Numbered from the stretch's first letter, positions 51,210-60,622 are shown. The stretch is 64,000 nucleotides of DNA from Clostridia bacterium (GCA_017410325.1 JAFQRA010000015.1:20789-84788); one strand, 5' to 3'. A program made the numbers and translations. Notes: generated from the sequence alone by a model not told the origin.

Positions 51210-51554
51210 ATGGACGCATTGAAACTCATTGCACAGGACAGCATCAAGGCAGAAAAGCCCGTTGCTGAAGTCGGCGACACAGTAAGAGTCGACGTTAAGA
51301 TTCGTGAAGGCGAAAGAGAAAGAATTCAGGCTTTCGAAGGTATCGTTATTGCTCACAAGGGCAGCGGCGTTTCCGAAACCTTTACAGTTCGCCGTGTTTC
51401 CTACGGCGTAGGCGTAGAGAGAGTATTCCCTGTTCACTCTCCCAACGTTGACAAGGTAACAACAATCAGAAAAGGTAAGGTTCGCAGAGCAAAGCTCTAC
51501 TATCTTCGTGACAGAGTCGGTAAGGCTGCCAAGGTTAAGCAGGATCTTAAATAA
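51210..51554 (+). CDS. rplS: Ribosomal protein L19
   Basis: 50S subunit protein at the 30S-50S interface; 114 residues, the normal length. [21 protein letters not shown] and [20 protein letters not shown] are conserved landmarks, and the basic end [20 protein letters not shown] is complete. It has its own promoter, structured leader, a TTTGGAGGAAA ribosome site and a strong terminator. In many Firmicutes rplS stands in the rpsP-rimM-trmD group, but here only rplS is present, followed by the signal peptidase, rbgA and rnhB genes. Confidence 0.99.
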   Translation: MDALKLIAQDSIKAEKPVAEVGDTVRVDVKIREGERERIQAFEGIVIAHKGSGVSETFTVRRVSYGVGVERVFPVHSPNVDKVTTIRKGKVRRAKLYYLRDRVGKAAKVKQDLK

Positions 51555-51579
51555 GCTAAAATTTTCTCAACAAAAAATG

Positions 51580-51610
51580 GGAACAAGTCTTGTGCTTGTT
51601 CCTTTTTTTT
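51580..51610 (+). terminator. Terminator of rplS
   Basis: Stem GGAACAAG (51580-51587) with CTTGTTCC (51595-51602), then eight T. It overlaps the promoter of the next gene. Confidence 0.9.
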
Positions 51611-51618
51611 GCTATAAT
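51590..51618 (+). promoter_or_regulatory. Promoter of the signal peptidase operon, inside the rplS terminator
   Basis: -35 TTGTGC (51590-51595), 17-bp spacer, perfect -10 TATAAT (51613-51618) with an extended TG motif at 51610-51611. The -35 lies in the loop and 3' arm of the terminator. Confidence 0.65.
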
Positions 51619-51693
51619 GTAAAATGAGCGATTTTATAGGTATCTTTAAATCGTATTAAAAGGAATTATGAAAAAGAATCAGCAGGTGACACT

Positions 51694-52299
51694 TTGAAAA
51701 TTACCGAATACCGTAAATATTATGACGAGCCTGTTGCTCCCGTATCCGAAGCCGGAGAAAGCTCAAAAAGCCGTGCGGCAGGTATGTTTGAATGGGCTCA
51801 GTCGGTTGTGGTTGCAATATGCGTGCTGTTTGTTGTGTTCACGTTTGTTCTCCGCCCCGTAAAGGTTGTGGGGGATTCAATGCTTCCCACGCTTCAGGAC
51901 GGCAACTGGCTTATTATTTCAGCGTTTGACCTTTCACCCGATTACGGCGATATAATTGTTTCAACCCAGCCCAACAAGACTCAGACGGGTGAGCCCGTTA
52001 TCAAGCGCGTTATCGCAACGGCGGGACAGACTGTGGATATCGATTTTGACCGCGGCGTTGTCTATATCGACGGCAAAGCGTTGGACGAGCCTTATATCAA
52101 AGACCCTACCTACAGAAGCTTTGACGTTTCTTTCCCGCTTACCGTGCCCGAGGGTTATCTCTTTGTAATGGGCGACAACCGCAACGACTCTCTTGACAGC
52201 CGTACAACACGCATAGGCCTTATCGACGTGCGCTATGTGCTCGGCAGCGTAAAGCTGAGAGTTATACCTTTTGAAACTGATTTTATGAATGAAGGGTGA
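51694..52299 (+). CDS. lepB: Signal peptidase I, first of two
   Basis: A 201-residue type I signal peptidase that cleaves secretory signal peptides on the outer face of the membrane. One membrane segment (about 32-52, SVVVAICVLFVVFTFVL) is followed by the catalytic Ser in VVGDSMLPTL (about 64) and the catalytic Lys in VIKRVIATAGQ (about 107), and by the FVMGDNRNDSLDSR box. The start is TTG at 51694 after AGGTGA. A second signal peptidase gene begins 12 bases downstream. The two differ throughout, so they are not a recent duplication. Confidence 0.95.
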   Translation: MKITEYRKYYDEPVAPVSEAGESSKSRAAGMFEWAQSVVVAICVLFVVFTFVLRPVKVVGDSMLPTLQDGNWLIISAFDLSPDYGDIIVSTQPNKTQTGEPVIKRVIATAGQTVDIDFDRGVVYIDGKALDEPYIKDPTYRSFDVSFPLTVPEGYLFVMGDNRNDSLDSRTTRIGLIDVRYVLGSVKLRVIPFETDFMNEG

Positions 52300-52310
52300 C
52301 GAGTAATAAA

Positions 52311-52913
52311 ATGAACGAAGAACTTGAAATGAATACCCCGATACAGCAAAATGAGCCTGACTTCAAAAAGCGTACCTTTGCGCAGATACTGGTTGATTTT
52401 GTGTCCATAATATCCACATCCATTGTTGCCATTATGTTAATATTCACCTTTGTTTTCCGTATTGTAGGTGTCAGCGGCCCGTCGATGATGAACACGCTTC
52501 ACAACGGTGACTGGCTTCTGGTTTCTGCTTTTATAACCGAGCCGGAAAGAGGCGATATCGTAATTGTCACACAGCCCAATTCTTTCAACGAGCCCATAGT
52601 AAAGCGCGTCATTGCCGTTGGCGGCGACACGATAGATATTGATTTTGAAAACGCTTTGGTCTATATCAACGGCGAAGTTATCAATGAGCCATACCTCGCC
52701 TCGCCCACAACAACAGACGAGCTCGCGTGGAACTATCCTATCACCCTCAAGGAGGGCCAGGTTTTCGTAATGGGCGACAACCGCCAGCACTCAACGGACA
52801 GCCGTTCGCCCGATATCGGCCTGATAGACGAGAACTATATACTCGGTCAGGTTATGGTCAGGTTTTCTCCAATAACCAGCTTTAAGATTTTCGGTGATTA
52901 CGATTATGAATGA
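52311..52913 (+). CDS. lepB: Signal peptidase I, second copy
   Basis: A 200-residue type I signal peptidase. Membrane segment at about 34-54 (FVSIISTSIVAIMLIFTFVF), catalytic Ser in GVSGPSMMNTL, catalytic Lys in VKRVIAVGGD, and FVMGDNRQHSTDSR. It differs from the first copy in the Ser region (GPSMM against GDSML) and elsewhere, so the two may have different preproteins. The ATG at 52311 is preferred over a GTG at 52296, but neither ribosome site is strong. Its end overlaps the rbgA start by 8 bases. Confidence 0.93.
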   Translation: MNEELEMNTPIQQNEPDFKKRTFAQILVDFVSIISTSIVAIMLIFTFVFRIVGVSGPSMMNTLHNGDWLLVSAFITEPERGDIVIVTQPNSFNEPIVKRVIAVGGDTIDIDFENALVYINGEVINEPYLASPTTTDELAWNYPITLKEGQVFVMGDNRQHSTDSRSPDIGLIDENYILGQVMVRFSPITSFKIFGDYDYE

Positions 52914-53769
52914 TACACAAAAACAGGTAGTGCAGTGGTTTCCGGGCCACATGGCCAAAACACGCAGGCTTATTAAAGAGAGTCTGCCGCTTGTCGATGC
53001 CGTAACGGAACTGCTCGATGCACGTGTGCCCGTGTCAAGCCGCAATCCCGAGCTTGACGAGATGACGGGTAAAAAGCCCAGAATTATTCTGCTCAATAAA
53101 TGCGATATGGCAGACGAAAGAGCAACCAAGCTCTGGCTTGACTATTTCAATTCCAACGGTGCCGCCGCAATTGCTGTTGACTGCCGCAGCGGAAAAGGTC
53201 TGAACAACTACCGTCCGCTTGTGCGCAAGGTGCTTGCCGACAAAATCCGCTCCAACGAAGAAAAAGGCATGGCAGGCAAGCCTCTTCGTATGATGGTTGT
53301 CGGAATTCCCAACACGGGTAAATCCTCGTTTATCAACCGTATGGCAGGCTCAAACCGTGCAAAGGTTGCGGATAAGCCCGGCGTCACACGCAGTAATCAG
53401 TGGTTTGCTATCGGCAACGGTATTGAGCTTCTTGATACTCCGGGTGTCCTCTGGCCGAAATTCGATGACCCTGCCGTGGGAGATAAGCTTTCCTTTATCG
53501 GCTCTGTCAAGGACGAGGTTGTCGATGCCGAAACCATGGCGGTGCGCCTTATTGAAGTCCTTGCAAAGGACTACCGCGACCTGCTGCTTGAGCGCTATAA
53601 GCTCGGCAGTATAGACGGGCTTGAAACCTACGAAATCCTTGAGCTCATAGGCAGAAAAAGAGGTATGCTTATCAGCAGGGGAGAGATAGATACACAGCGT
53701 GCGGCTACAACCCTGCTTGATGAATACAGGGGCGGTAAGCTCGGTAAAATCACACTTGAAAGGCCGTGA
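52906..53769 (+). CDS. rbgA: RbgA (YlqF), ribosome assembly GTPase
   Basis: GTPase of large ribosomal subunit assembly; 287 residues from the ATG at 52906. It is circularly permuted: G4 LLNKCD (about 64) comes before G1 GIPNTGKSS (about 134) and G3 LDTPG (about 178). The N-terminal VQWFPGHMAKTRR is the YlqF signature, and the C-terminal ANTAR-like helical domain is present. The order rplS-signal peptidase-rbgA-rnhB is conserved in many Firmicutes. The start codon is inside the end of the second signal peptidase gene. Confidence 0.96.
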   Translation: MNDTQKQVVQWFPGHMAKTRRLIKESLPLVDAVTELLDARVPVSSRNPELDEMTGKKPRIILLNKCDMADERATKLWLDYFNSNGAAAIAVDCRSGKGLNNYRPLVRKVLADKIRSNEEKGMAGKPLRMMVVGIPNTGKSSFINRMAGSNRAKVADKPGVTRSNQWFAIGNGIELLDTPGVLWPKFDDPAVGDKLSFIGSVKDEVVDAETMAVRLIEVLAKDYRDLLLERYKLGSIDGLETYEILELIGRKRGMLISRGEIDTQRAATTLLDEYRGGKLGKITLERP

Positions 53770-53775
53770 CATAAT

Positions 53776-54372
53776 ATGCCCGATTACGAATACGAAGCAA
53801 GGGCTGCCGCTAAAGGCTTCACAGCCGTCTGCGGTGTCGATGAAGCTGGCAGAGGCCCTCTTGCCGGGCCGGTTTGTGCCGCCGCAGTAATATTGCCTCA
53901 GGGCTTGGTTATTGAGGGACTTAACGATTCAAAAAAGCTCAGCGAAAAGAAGCGTGAGATGCTTTATGACAAGGTGGTTGAAAACGCTCTTGCGTGGTCT
54001 GTTGCCTTTGCAAGCGAAGCTGAAATCGATGAAATAAATATCCTGCAGGCAACCTTTCTGGCAATGAAAAGAGCCGTTGAGGGCCTTTCCGTAAAGACGG
54101 ATTATGCTCTCATTGACGGCAACCGTATGCCGCCGCTGGGCATTGACGGCGAAACGGTTATAAAGGGCGACTCGCTTTCAATGAGCATTGCCGCCGCCTC
54201 GATAATTGCAAAGGTTACCCGTGACAGACTTATGCTTGAAATTGATAAGGAATATCCGCAGTATCTCTTTTCGCAGCACAAGGGCTACGGCACGGCGCTT
54301 CATTACGAAATGCTCGAAAAGCACGGCATATCGCCCGTGCACAGGCGTTCGTTTCTGAAAAAGATATTATGA
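53776..54372 (+). CDS. rnhB: Ribonuclease HII
   Basis: Removes ribonucleotides from DNA; 198 residues. The metal site begins [21 protein letters not shown] (DEAGRGP, about 20-33) with further Asp in YALIDGN and KVTRDRLM, and the TGYGT-like [12 protein letters not shown] is near the end. It follows rbgA after 6 bases and overlaps the yraN start by 4. Confidence 0.97.
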   Translation: MPDYEYEARAAAKGFTAVCGVDEAGRGPLAGPVCAAAVILPQGLVIEGLNDSKKLSEKKREMLYDKVVENALAWSVAFASEAEIDEINILQATFLAMKRAVEGLSVKTDYALIDGNRMPPLGIDGETVIKGDSLSMSIAAASIIAKVTRDRLMLEIDKEYPQYLFSQHKGYGTALHYEMLEKHGISPVHRRSFLKKIL

Positions 54373-54728
54373 ATGTTAAAAGAATGAAAGGCGATATCGG
54401 TGAGGAATATACCCGTAAGCGCCTTGTAAGAAAATTTTATAAAATTCTTGATACCAACTATTCCTGCCGTTTCGGCGAAATTGATATCATTGCCCGAAGG
54501 GGTGAGTATATCTGCTTCGTCGAGGTTAAAACACGCTCGGCAAATGCCGTGGAAAGACCGGTTACGGCGGTGGACGGTAACAAACAGCGCAGAATACTTA
54601 CAACTGCACAGCATTATCTTATGGCTCACCCGAGCGGTTTGCAGCCGCGCTTTGATATAGCGGAGGTTATCACCGAGTCGGGCAGGGTCATAGAATTTAA
54701 CTATATAGAAAATGCTTTCGGAGAATAA
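54369..54728 (+). CDS. YraN/UPF0102 family protein
   Basis: A 119-residue protein of UPF0102, related to archaeal Holliday junction resolvases by fold. [38 protein letters not shown] (GExDxIA..vFVEVK, PD-ExK-like metal site) and [17 protein letters not shown] are conserved. It may be a nuclease, but no activity is established. It is coupled to rnhB by a 4-base overlap, which is the usual order in Firmicutes. Confidence 0.93.
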   Translation: MNVKRMKGDIGEEYTRKRLVRKFYKILDTNYSCRFGEIDIIARRGEYICFVEVKTRSANAVERPVTAVDGNKQRRILTTAQHYLMAHPSGLQPRFDIAEVITESGRVIEFNYIENAFGE

Positions 54729-54750
54729 TCTAAAGGTGGTCTTTAATTTG

Positions 54751-56247
54751 ATGTACACAAGCACAAGAGATAATTCCGTAAAGGTAACGGCCGCACAGGC
54801 TATTGCCAACGGTATCTCAAAGGACGGCGGACTTTTTGTTCCCACTGAAATTCCGCCACTCACACTTGACGAGCTCAATGAATTGGTCGGTATGGATTAT
54901 CAGGGCAGGGCAGTAAAGGTGCTCGGCAAATATCTTTCCGATTTTACGGCTCAAGAGCTCGCCGAATGCGTAAGTGGTGCTTACGGCGGCGGTAAATTCA
55001 GCAGCGATAAAACGGCTCCCGTCGTAAAGCTCGACGAGAGCGCATATATTCAGGAGCTCTGGCACGGCCCTACCTGCGCGTTCAAGGATATGGCTCTCCA
55101 GATTCTTCCTCACCTTCTTACCCGTGCGGCAAGCAAAACGGCAGGCGACAAGCAGATTGTCATTCTCGTTGCTACTTCGGGTGATACGGGCAAGGCTGCC
55201 CTCGAAGGCTTTAAGGATGTTCCCAACACTAAGATTCTTGTTTTCTACCCGTCAGACGGTGTCAGCGTAATGCAGAAGCTTCAGATGGTAACGCAGGAAG
55301 GCGGAAACGTCGGCGTGTGCGCAATCAAGGGCAATTTCGACGATGCGCAAAGCGGTGTAAAGGCTATTTTCACCAGCCCCGATGTCGCAAAGCTTCTTGA
55401 AGACAACGGTATGCAGTTCTCTTCTGCAAACTCCATCAACTGGGGCAGACTCGCTCCCCAGATTGTTTACTATATTTCCGCTTACTGCGACCTTGTTGAG
55501 CAGGGCGCAATCAAGCTTGGCGACAAGATTAACGTTGCCGTTCCCACAGGTAATTTCGGCAATATCCTTGCAGCTTTTTATGCAAAGGAAATGGGTCTGC
55601 CCGTCGGCAAGCTCATCTGTGCCTCCAACGCAAACAACGTTCTCACGGACTTCCTGTCAAACGGCACTTATGACAGAAACCGCAGCTTCTTCACAACAAT
55701 TTCTCCCTCAATGGATATCCTCATTTCCTCTAACCTTGAGCGCCTTCTCTATATTCTCAGCGGCGGCGACGACAAGAAGGTCGGCGGCTATATGTCAGAG
55801 CTTTCCAAGGAGGGTAAGTACACCGTAGATGCCGATATCCTTGAAAAAATCAAGGCTGTCTTCTCCGCAGGCTGCTGTGACGACGAGCAGACCAAGGCAA
55901 CAATCGGTGCTGTTTATACAGATAAGAAGTACCTGTGTGATACGCATACGGCAGTTGCCGTCAAGGTTTACGATGAATACCGCAAGGCTACAGGCGACAG
56001 CACACCTGCCGTCATTGCTTCAACGGCAAGCCCGTTCAAGTTTACGGCAAGCGTTCTTTCTGCAATCAATCCTTCTCTCGTTGAGGGTGAGGAATACGAA
56101 ATGGCAAAGGTACTTGCTGCCGAAACGGGAGTGCCCTGTCCGGTACAGCTTACAGGCCTTGAAAACAAGGAAATCCGTTTCTCCTGCGTTATTGACAAGA
56201 CGGAAATGTACGATGAAGTTTACAAAATGTTAGGCATTGAGGGCTGA
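54751..56247 (+). CDS. thrC: Threonine synthase
   Basis: PLP-dependent last step of threonine synthesis, converting phosphohomoserine; 498 residues, of the long type. YTSTRDNSVKVTAAQAIANG starts the protein, the PLP lysine is in WHGPTCAFKDMALQ (about 115), and LVATSGDTGKAALEGF and NSINWGRLAPQIVYY follow. The end contains KxxVAxAA-like sequence. AAAGGTGG lies 11 bases before the ATG at 54751; a TTG at 54748 is an alternative start. It follows yraN without a terminator. Confidence 0.96.
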   Translation: MYTSTRDNSVKVTAAQAIANGISKDGGLFVPTEIPPLTLDELNELVGMDYQGRAVKVLGKYLSDFTAQELAECVSGAYGGGKFSSDKTAPVVKLDESAYIQELWHGPTCAFKDMALQILPHLLTRAASKTAGDKQIVILVATSGDTGKAALEGFKDVPNTKILVFYPSDGVSVMQKLQMVTQEGGNVGVCAIKGNFDDAQSGVKAIFTSPDVAKLLEDNGMQFSSANSINWGRLAPQIVYYISAYCDLVEQGAIKLGDKINVAVPTGNFGNILAAFYAKEMGLPVGKLICASNANNVLTDFLSNGTYDRNRSFFTTISPSMDILISSNLERLLYILSGGDDKKVGGYMSELSKEGKYTVDADILEKIKAVFSAGCCDDEQTKATIGAVYTDKKYLCDTHTAVAVKVYDEYRKATGDSTPAVIASTASPFKFTASVLSAINPSLVEGEEYEMAKVLAAETGVPCPVQLTGLENKEIRFSCVIDKTEMYDEVYKMLGIEG

Positions 56248-56252
56248 TTTGA

Positions 56253-56945
56253 ATGTCTCTTTTTGCAATAGGTGATACGCACCTTTCCTTCGGAGTTGAA
56301 AAGCCTATGGACGTTTTCCACGGCTGGAGCGGTTATGAGCAAAGGCTTGAGGAAAACTGGCGTAAAATAGTTAAAGAGGACGATACCGTGCTTATCTGCG
56401 GAGACGTTTCCTGGGGAATGAAGCTTCCCGAAGCACTTGAGGATTTCCGCTTTATTCACTCACTGCCCGGGAAGAAGCTTCTTATGAAGGGCAACCACGA
56501 TTACTGGTGGGAAACCAAGGCGAAAATGCAACGCTTTCTTGCCGACAACGGCATTGATTCTATTGATTTCCTTTTTAACAATGCCTTTCGCTGCGGCGGT
56601 GTAAGCATTGCCGGCACAAAGGGCTGGTTTTTTGACTGCGGAGCGGAGGATGAAGCCAAGGCACTCAACCGCGAGGTCGGCAGATTAAGGCGTTCGCTTC
56701 AGGAAGCGGAAAAGCTCGGAGGCGAAACAATCGCTTTTCTGCACTATCCGCCGGTGAGCAACAAAGCGGCTGTCAGTGAGCTTGTCTGCGTGCTCAAAGA
56801 GTTTGGCGTGAAGCGGTGCTTCTATGCCCACCTTCACGGGGCATCAATCAGAAATGCCTTCGTTTCCGAGTACGAGGGTGTGCAATTTCACCTGATTTCG
56901 GGTGACAGCCTCGGTTTTTGTCCGAAATTAATAGAAAAATTTTGA
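56253..56945 (+). CDS. Metallophosphoesterase
   Basis: A 230-residue calcineurin-like phosphoesterase, with FAIGDTHLSF, LICGDVSWGM, MKGNHDYWW (about 71-79), a separate His in FLHYPPV and FYAHLHGASI (about 191-200). All two-metal motifs are present. It lacks a signal peptide and is shorter than the enzyme at 7006, with a different motif I (GDTH against DPQDMH). The substrate is unknown. It starts 5 bases after thrC. Confidence 0.92.
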   Translation: MSLFAIGDTHLSFGVEKPMDVFHGWSGYEQRLEENWRKIVKEDDTVLICGDVSWGMKLPEALEDFRFIHSLPGKKLLMKGNHDYWWETKAKMQRFLADNGIDSIDFLFNNAFRCGGVSIAGTKGWFFDCGAEDEAKALNREVGRLRRSLQEAEKLGGETIAFLHYPPVSNKAAVSELVCVLKEFGVKRCFYAHLHGASIRNAFVSEYEGVQFHLISGDSLGFCPKLIEKF

Positions 56946-56997
56946 AAATTTGCCAAAATTTATTATTAAAACTATAGCCATTTCAGTTTTTACATGC

Positions 56998-57003
56998 TAT
57001 AAT
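56998..57003 (+). promoter_or_regulatory. Extended -10 promoter of tig
   Basis: TATAAT (56998-57003), preceded by TG at -1/-2 of the box (TGCTATAAT). The -35 region is weak (TAGCCA, 56975-56980, at 17 bp), so the extended -10 probably drives recognition. Confidence 0.5.
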
Positions 57004-57035
57004 ACTTGGGTCTAAATACTAGGAGGATTTTAAAA

Positions 57036-58439
57036 ATGAGCTTAAAATCAGTCAAAGAAGCAGAAGCTAACGTTCAGGAACTTACCGTAACCATTGATGC
57101 CGCTACCTTCAAGGCAGCTACAGTCAAGGTTTACAACAAGCAGAAGAAGGATATTGCTATCCCCGGCTTCCGTAAGGGTAAGGTTCCCATGCAGATGGTA
57201 GAGAGAATGTACGGCAAGGGCATTTTCTACGAGGATGCTCTCAATGATCTTTTCCCCGCTGCAGTAGATGAAGCAATCAAAGAGTCAGGCATCGAGGCCG
57301 CAAGCCAGGCATACGATGCAAACGTAGTCGAAATCGGCGAAAACGGCGTAGAGTTCACGGTAAAGGTTGCAACTCAGCCCGATGCAGATGTCGGCGAATA
57401 TAAGGGTCTGAGCGCTGAGAAGCCTTCCGCAGAGGTTACGGACGAAGAAGTTAACCACGAGATTGAGCATCTTCGCGAGCAGAACTCCAGGCTTGTCGAT
57501 GTTGACGACAGAGCAGCCAAGGACGGCGATATGGCAAACATCAATTTCGAAGGCTTTGTTGACGGCGTAGCTTTCGAAGGCGGCAAGGCAGAGGATTACG
57601 ACCTTGTTCTCGGTTCCGGTTCTTTCATCCCCGGCTTCGAGGAGCAGATTGTCGGCAAGAACATAGGCGAAGAGTTTGACGTAAACGTTACCTTCCCCAC
57701 AGAGTATACACCCGAGCTTGCAGGCAAGGAAGCTGTTTTCAAGTGCAAGCTCAACAAGCTCTCCGTTAAGGAGCTTCCCGAGGTTGACGACGAGTTTGCA
57801 AAGGATCTCGGCGAGTACGATACAATTGCAGAGCTTAAAGAGGGCATCAAGAAGGAGCTCGGCGAGGCAAAGCAGAGAAATGCTGACGACGCTTTCGAAA
57901 ACGCTCTCAGAGAACAGCTTGTTGCTAACGTAAAGGCAGAAATCCCCGCAATCATCATTGACGAGGCTGCACAGCAGAATAAGGACAGCTTCATTCAGCG
58001 CTTCGAGTCACAGGGTATCAGCTACGAGCAGTACCTTGCATACACGGGTATGGATGAGAAGGTTCTCGATGAGCAGATCAGAGCAGAGGCTGAAAAGCAG
58101 GTTAAGCTCCGCCTTGCACTTGAGAAGATTGCAAAGCTTGAGAACATCGAAGTTACCGATGAGGACGTCAACGCTGAGTACGACAAGATTGCCACAACCT
58201 ACGGCATCGATATTGAGACAGTCAAGAAGTTTGCACCTGTTGACAGCGTAAAGGCTGACGTTGCCGTACAGAAGGCAATGAAGGTTGTTGTTGACAACGC
58301 AAAGGCTGCAAAAAAGAAGGCCGCTCCCAAGAAGAAGGCTGCCCCCAAGGCAGAAGCTGCCGAGGGTGAGGCAAAGCCCGCTCCTAAGAAACGCACAACC
58401 AAGAAGGCCACCGAGAAAAAGGCAGAAGACGCTGAATAA
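57036..58439 (+). CDS. tig: Trigger factor
   Basis: Ribosome-bound chaperone and prolyl isomerase, 467 residues against the usual 430. The ribosome-binding signature AIPGFRKGKVPMQMV is at about 41-55, the FKBP-type domain starts near 160 (GDMANINFEGFVDGVAFEGG), and the helical C-domain follows. The last 40 or so residues form a Lys/Ala/Pro/Glu tail (repeats of KKxAAPK) that is not part of the normal protein. It has an AGGAGG ribosome site. It is followed by clpP and clpX, the typical order in Firmicutes. Confidence 0.97.
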   Translation: MSLKSVKEAEANVQELTVTIDAATFKAATVKVYNKQKKDIAIPGFRKGKVPMQMVERMYGKGIFYEDALNDLFPAAVDEAIKESGIEAASQAYDANVVEIGENGVEFTVKVATQPDADVGEYKGLSAEKPSAEVTDEEVNHEIEHLREQNSRLVDVDDRAAKDGDMANINFEGFVDGVAFEGGKAEDYDLVLGSGSFIPGFEEQIVGKNIGEEFDVNVTFPTEYTPELAGKEAVFKCKLNKLSVKELPEVDDEFAKDLGEYDTIAELKEGIKKELGEAKQRNADDAFENALREQLVANVKAEIPAIIIDEAAQQNKDSFIQRFESQGISYEQYLAYTGMDEKVLDEQIRAEAEKQVKLRLALEKIAKLENIEVTDEDVNAEYDKIATTYGIDIETVKKFAPVDSVKADVAVQKAMKVVVDNAKAAKKKAAPKKKAAPKAEAAEGEAKPAPKKRTTKKATEKKAEDAE

Positions 58440-58481
58440 TCATAAAGCGTAACAGCCAATAATAAGATTTAATGTCTGTAA

Positions 58482-58518
58482 GACCGGCAGAGCCTTTTTG
58501 CAAAAGTTTCTGCCGGTC
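58482..58518 (+). other. Stem-loop between tig and clpP
   Basis: GACCGGCAGA (58482-58491) pairs with TCTGCCGGTC (58509-58518), 10 bp, with an inner CTTTTTGCAAAAG. It is not followed by a T run on the plus strand. It could be an RNA processing or stability element, or a weak terminator for the other strand. Confidence 0.55.
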
Positions 58519-58552
58519 AAAAATCAATTTATATTGAAAAGGAGAAATGAAA

Positions 58553-59134
58553 ATGAGTTTAGTACCGTATGTAATCGAACAGACGAGCAGAGGCGAAAGA
58601 CAGTTCGACATTTTTTCAAGACTGCTCAACGACAGAATAATCGTTCTTTCCGACGAAGTTAACGATGCAACCGCAAGCCTTGTTGTTGCACAGCTTCTCT
58701 TCCTTGAGGGTCAGGACAGCGAAAAGGACATCAGCCTTTATATCAACAGTCCAGGCGGTTCAGTTTCCGCAGGCCTGGCAATTTATGACACTATGCAGTA
58801 CATCAAGTGCGATGTTTCGACAATCTGTATGGGTATGGCCGCAAGTATGGGTGCCTTCCTGCTTTCCTCAGGCGCAAAGGGCAAGCGTTATGCTCTTCCC
58901 AACAGCGAAATTATGATTCATCAGCCCCTCGGCGGCACAAAGGGTCAGGCATCCGATATCGCAATTGAGGCTGAACACATACTCAAAATAAAGAACAACC
59001 TCAACAAAATTCTTGCTGAAAACACAGGCAAGGATATCGAAACAATAGCCCTTGATACCGACAGAAACAACTGGATGAGCGCTGAAGAAGCAGCCGCTTA
59101 CGGCCTTGTTGATAAGGTTCTTTACAAGAGATAA
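58553..59134 (+). CDS. clpP: ClpP protease, proteolytic subunit
   Basis: Serine protease of the ClpXP machine, 193 residues. [24 protein letters not shown] at the N-terminus, [23 protein letters not shown], catalytic Ser in [14 protein letters not shown] (about 96) and His in IMIHQPLGG (about 121), with the Asp in [10 protein letters not shown]. All are present. The ATG at 58553 is favoured by GGAG 8 bases upstream over the ATG at 58547. It lies in the tig-clpP-clpX cluster. Confidence 0.98.
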   Translation: MSLVPYVIEQTSRGERQFDIFSRLLNDRIIVLSDEVNDATASLVVAQLLFLEGQDSEKDISLYINSPGGSVSAGLAIYDTMQYIKCDVSTICMGMAASMGAFLLSSGAKGKRYALPNSEIMIHQPLGGTKGQASDIAIEAEHILKIKNNLNKILAENTGKDIETIALDTDRNNWMSAEEAAAYGLVDKVLYKR

Positions 59135-59159
59135 ATTTTATTTTTAGGAGAAAAAACCA

Positions 59160-60488
59160 ATGCCAAGAGACGGCGATATGAGAGAAAAGACAGTTCGCTG
59201 TTCGTTCTGTAACAAGCTCCAGAGCCAGGTAGATAAGCTTATCGCAGGCCCGGGTGTATTTATCTGTGACGAATGTGTTGAGCTGTGCCGCAGCATAATT
59301 GAGGAAGAAGCGGAGACCCGCAAGAGCAAAAAATCTGCTCAGCCGGGTGCTTTCACTCTGCCCAAGCCTATGCAGATTAAAGAAAAACTTGACGAATACG
59401 TAATAGGTCAGGACGAAGCCAAAATCGTTCTGAGCGTTGCTGTTTATAACCACTATAAGCGCATTTTCTTCGGCCGCGATTCGGGTGCGGAAATTCAGAA
59501 GAGCAATATTCTTATGCTCGGTCCCACGGGTGTCGGCAAAACAATGCTTGCCCAGACGCTTGCAAAGACCCTTGACGTGCCCTTTGCAATTGCCGATGCA
59601 ACTACGCTTACAGAGGCAGGCTATGTCGGCGAGGACGTTGAAAACATCCTTCTGCGCCTCATTCAGGCAGCTGATTTCGATATCGAAAAGGCAGAACGCG
59701 GCATTATCTATGTCGATGAAATTGACAAGATTGCAAGAAAATCCGAAAACGCCTCCATTACGCGTGATGTAAGCGGTGAGGGTGTTCAGCAGGCGCTTCT
59801 CAAAATTATTGAGGGTACTGTTTCCAACGTTCCTCCCGGAGGCGGCAGAAAGCATCCCCAGCAGGAGTTTATCCAGATTAATACCGCAAATATTCTCTTT
59901 ATCTGCGGCGGTGCGTTTGACGGAATTGAAAAGATTATAGAAAAGCGCATCGGCGGCTCCGCACTCGGTTTTGAGGCTGAAATCAGAGACAAGAGCCAGC
60001 TTGATTCCGACTATATTATGGGGCAGGCCATTCATCAGGATTTGGTCAAGTTCGGCCTTATTCCCGAGCTTGTCGGCCGTATGCCCGTTATGACTGCGCT
60101 TCACGAGCTTGACAGAGAGTCACTCGTCCGTATTCTCAAGGAGCCCAAAAACTCCATTGTCAAGCAGTACACACAGCTTGTCGGTATGGACGATGTTGAG
60201 CTTGAGTTTGAGCCCGAAGCACTTGAGGCAATTGCCGATATGACTCTGGAAAAGAAAACGGGCGCAAGAGGTCTGCGCTCCATTATGGAAAAAACACTCA
60301 TCCCGATAATGTATTCCATTCCCTCGGATGCTGCTGTGTGCAAGGTTGTCGTAACTGCGGACTGCGTTAAAAACGGCAGTGAGCCCGTGCTTGTCAAGGA
60401 CAGCACAAGGCAGGAAAAGGTACTCACGACCGACCTTAACTTTTCCGTTGAACAGAGCAAAAAGAGAAAAACACAAAAAGCGTACTGA
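59160..60488 (+). CDS. clpX: ClpX ATPase
   Basis: Unfoldase that feeds substrates to ClpP; 442 residues. The zinc-binding domain has [14 protein letters not shown] and [10 protein letters not shown] (four Cys), the AAA+ core has [14 protein letters not shown] (Walker A, about 120), [13 protein letters not shown] (Walker B), and the pore loop and RKH regions; the LGF motif (SALGFEAE) that docks on ClpP is present. It follows clpP after 25 bases with AGGAG. Its C-terminal end is longer and Lys-rich. Confidence 0.98.
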   Translation: MPRDGDMREKTVRCSFCNKLQSQVDKLIAGPGVFICDECVELCRSIIEEEAETRKSKKSAQPGAFTLPKPMQIKEKLDEYVIGQDEAKIVLSVAVYNHYKRIFFGRDSGAEIQKSNILMLGPTGVGKTMLAQTLAKTLDVPFAIADATTLTEAGYVGEDVENILLRLIQAADFDIEKAERGIIYVDEIDKIARKSENASITRDVSGEGVQQALLKIIEGTVSNVPPGGGRKHPQQEFIQINTANILFICGGAFDGIEKIIEKRIGGSALGFEAEIRDKSQLDSDYIMGQAIHQDLVKFGLIPELVGRMPVMTALHELDRESLVRILKEPKNSIVKQYTQLVGMDDVELEFEPEALEAIADMTLEKKTGARGLRSIMEKTLIPIMYSIPSDAAVCKVVVTADCVKNGSEPVLVKDSTRQEKVLTTDLNFSVEQSKKRKTQKAY

Positions 60489-60525
60489 TTTTGTGTTAAT
60501 TTAGTGTAAAATACACAATATCTTG

Positions 60526-60555
60526 TTGACAAATATTTACAACAGGTATTATAAT
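60526..60555 (+). promoter_or_regulatory. Strong promoter of the cohesin-like surface protein
   Basis: Perfect -35 TTGACA (60526-60531), 18-bp spacer, perfect -10 TATAAT (60550-60555). Confidence 0.8.
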
Positions 60556-60564
60556 GCCTATTGT

Positions 60565-60603
60565 AAGGGGATTACATTCCCTTTATGCAGTTTGAATACT
60601 GCA
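60565..60603 (+). other. Two hairpins in the surface-protein mRNA leader
   Basis: AAGGG (60565-60569) with CCCTT (60579-60583), and TGCAGT (60586-60591) with ACTGCA (60598-60603). They occupy nearly all of the leader before the ribosome site and may stabilise the message. Confidence 0.45.
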
Positions 60604-60622
60604 AGCGAAAGGATGAATTTAA

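Noticed and set aside
59001-60104. A 367-codon open frame antisense to clpX
   Set aside because: Antisense to all conserved ClpX motifs, with no start signal.
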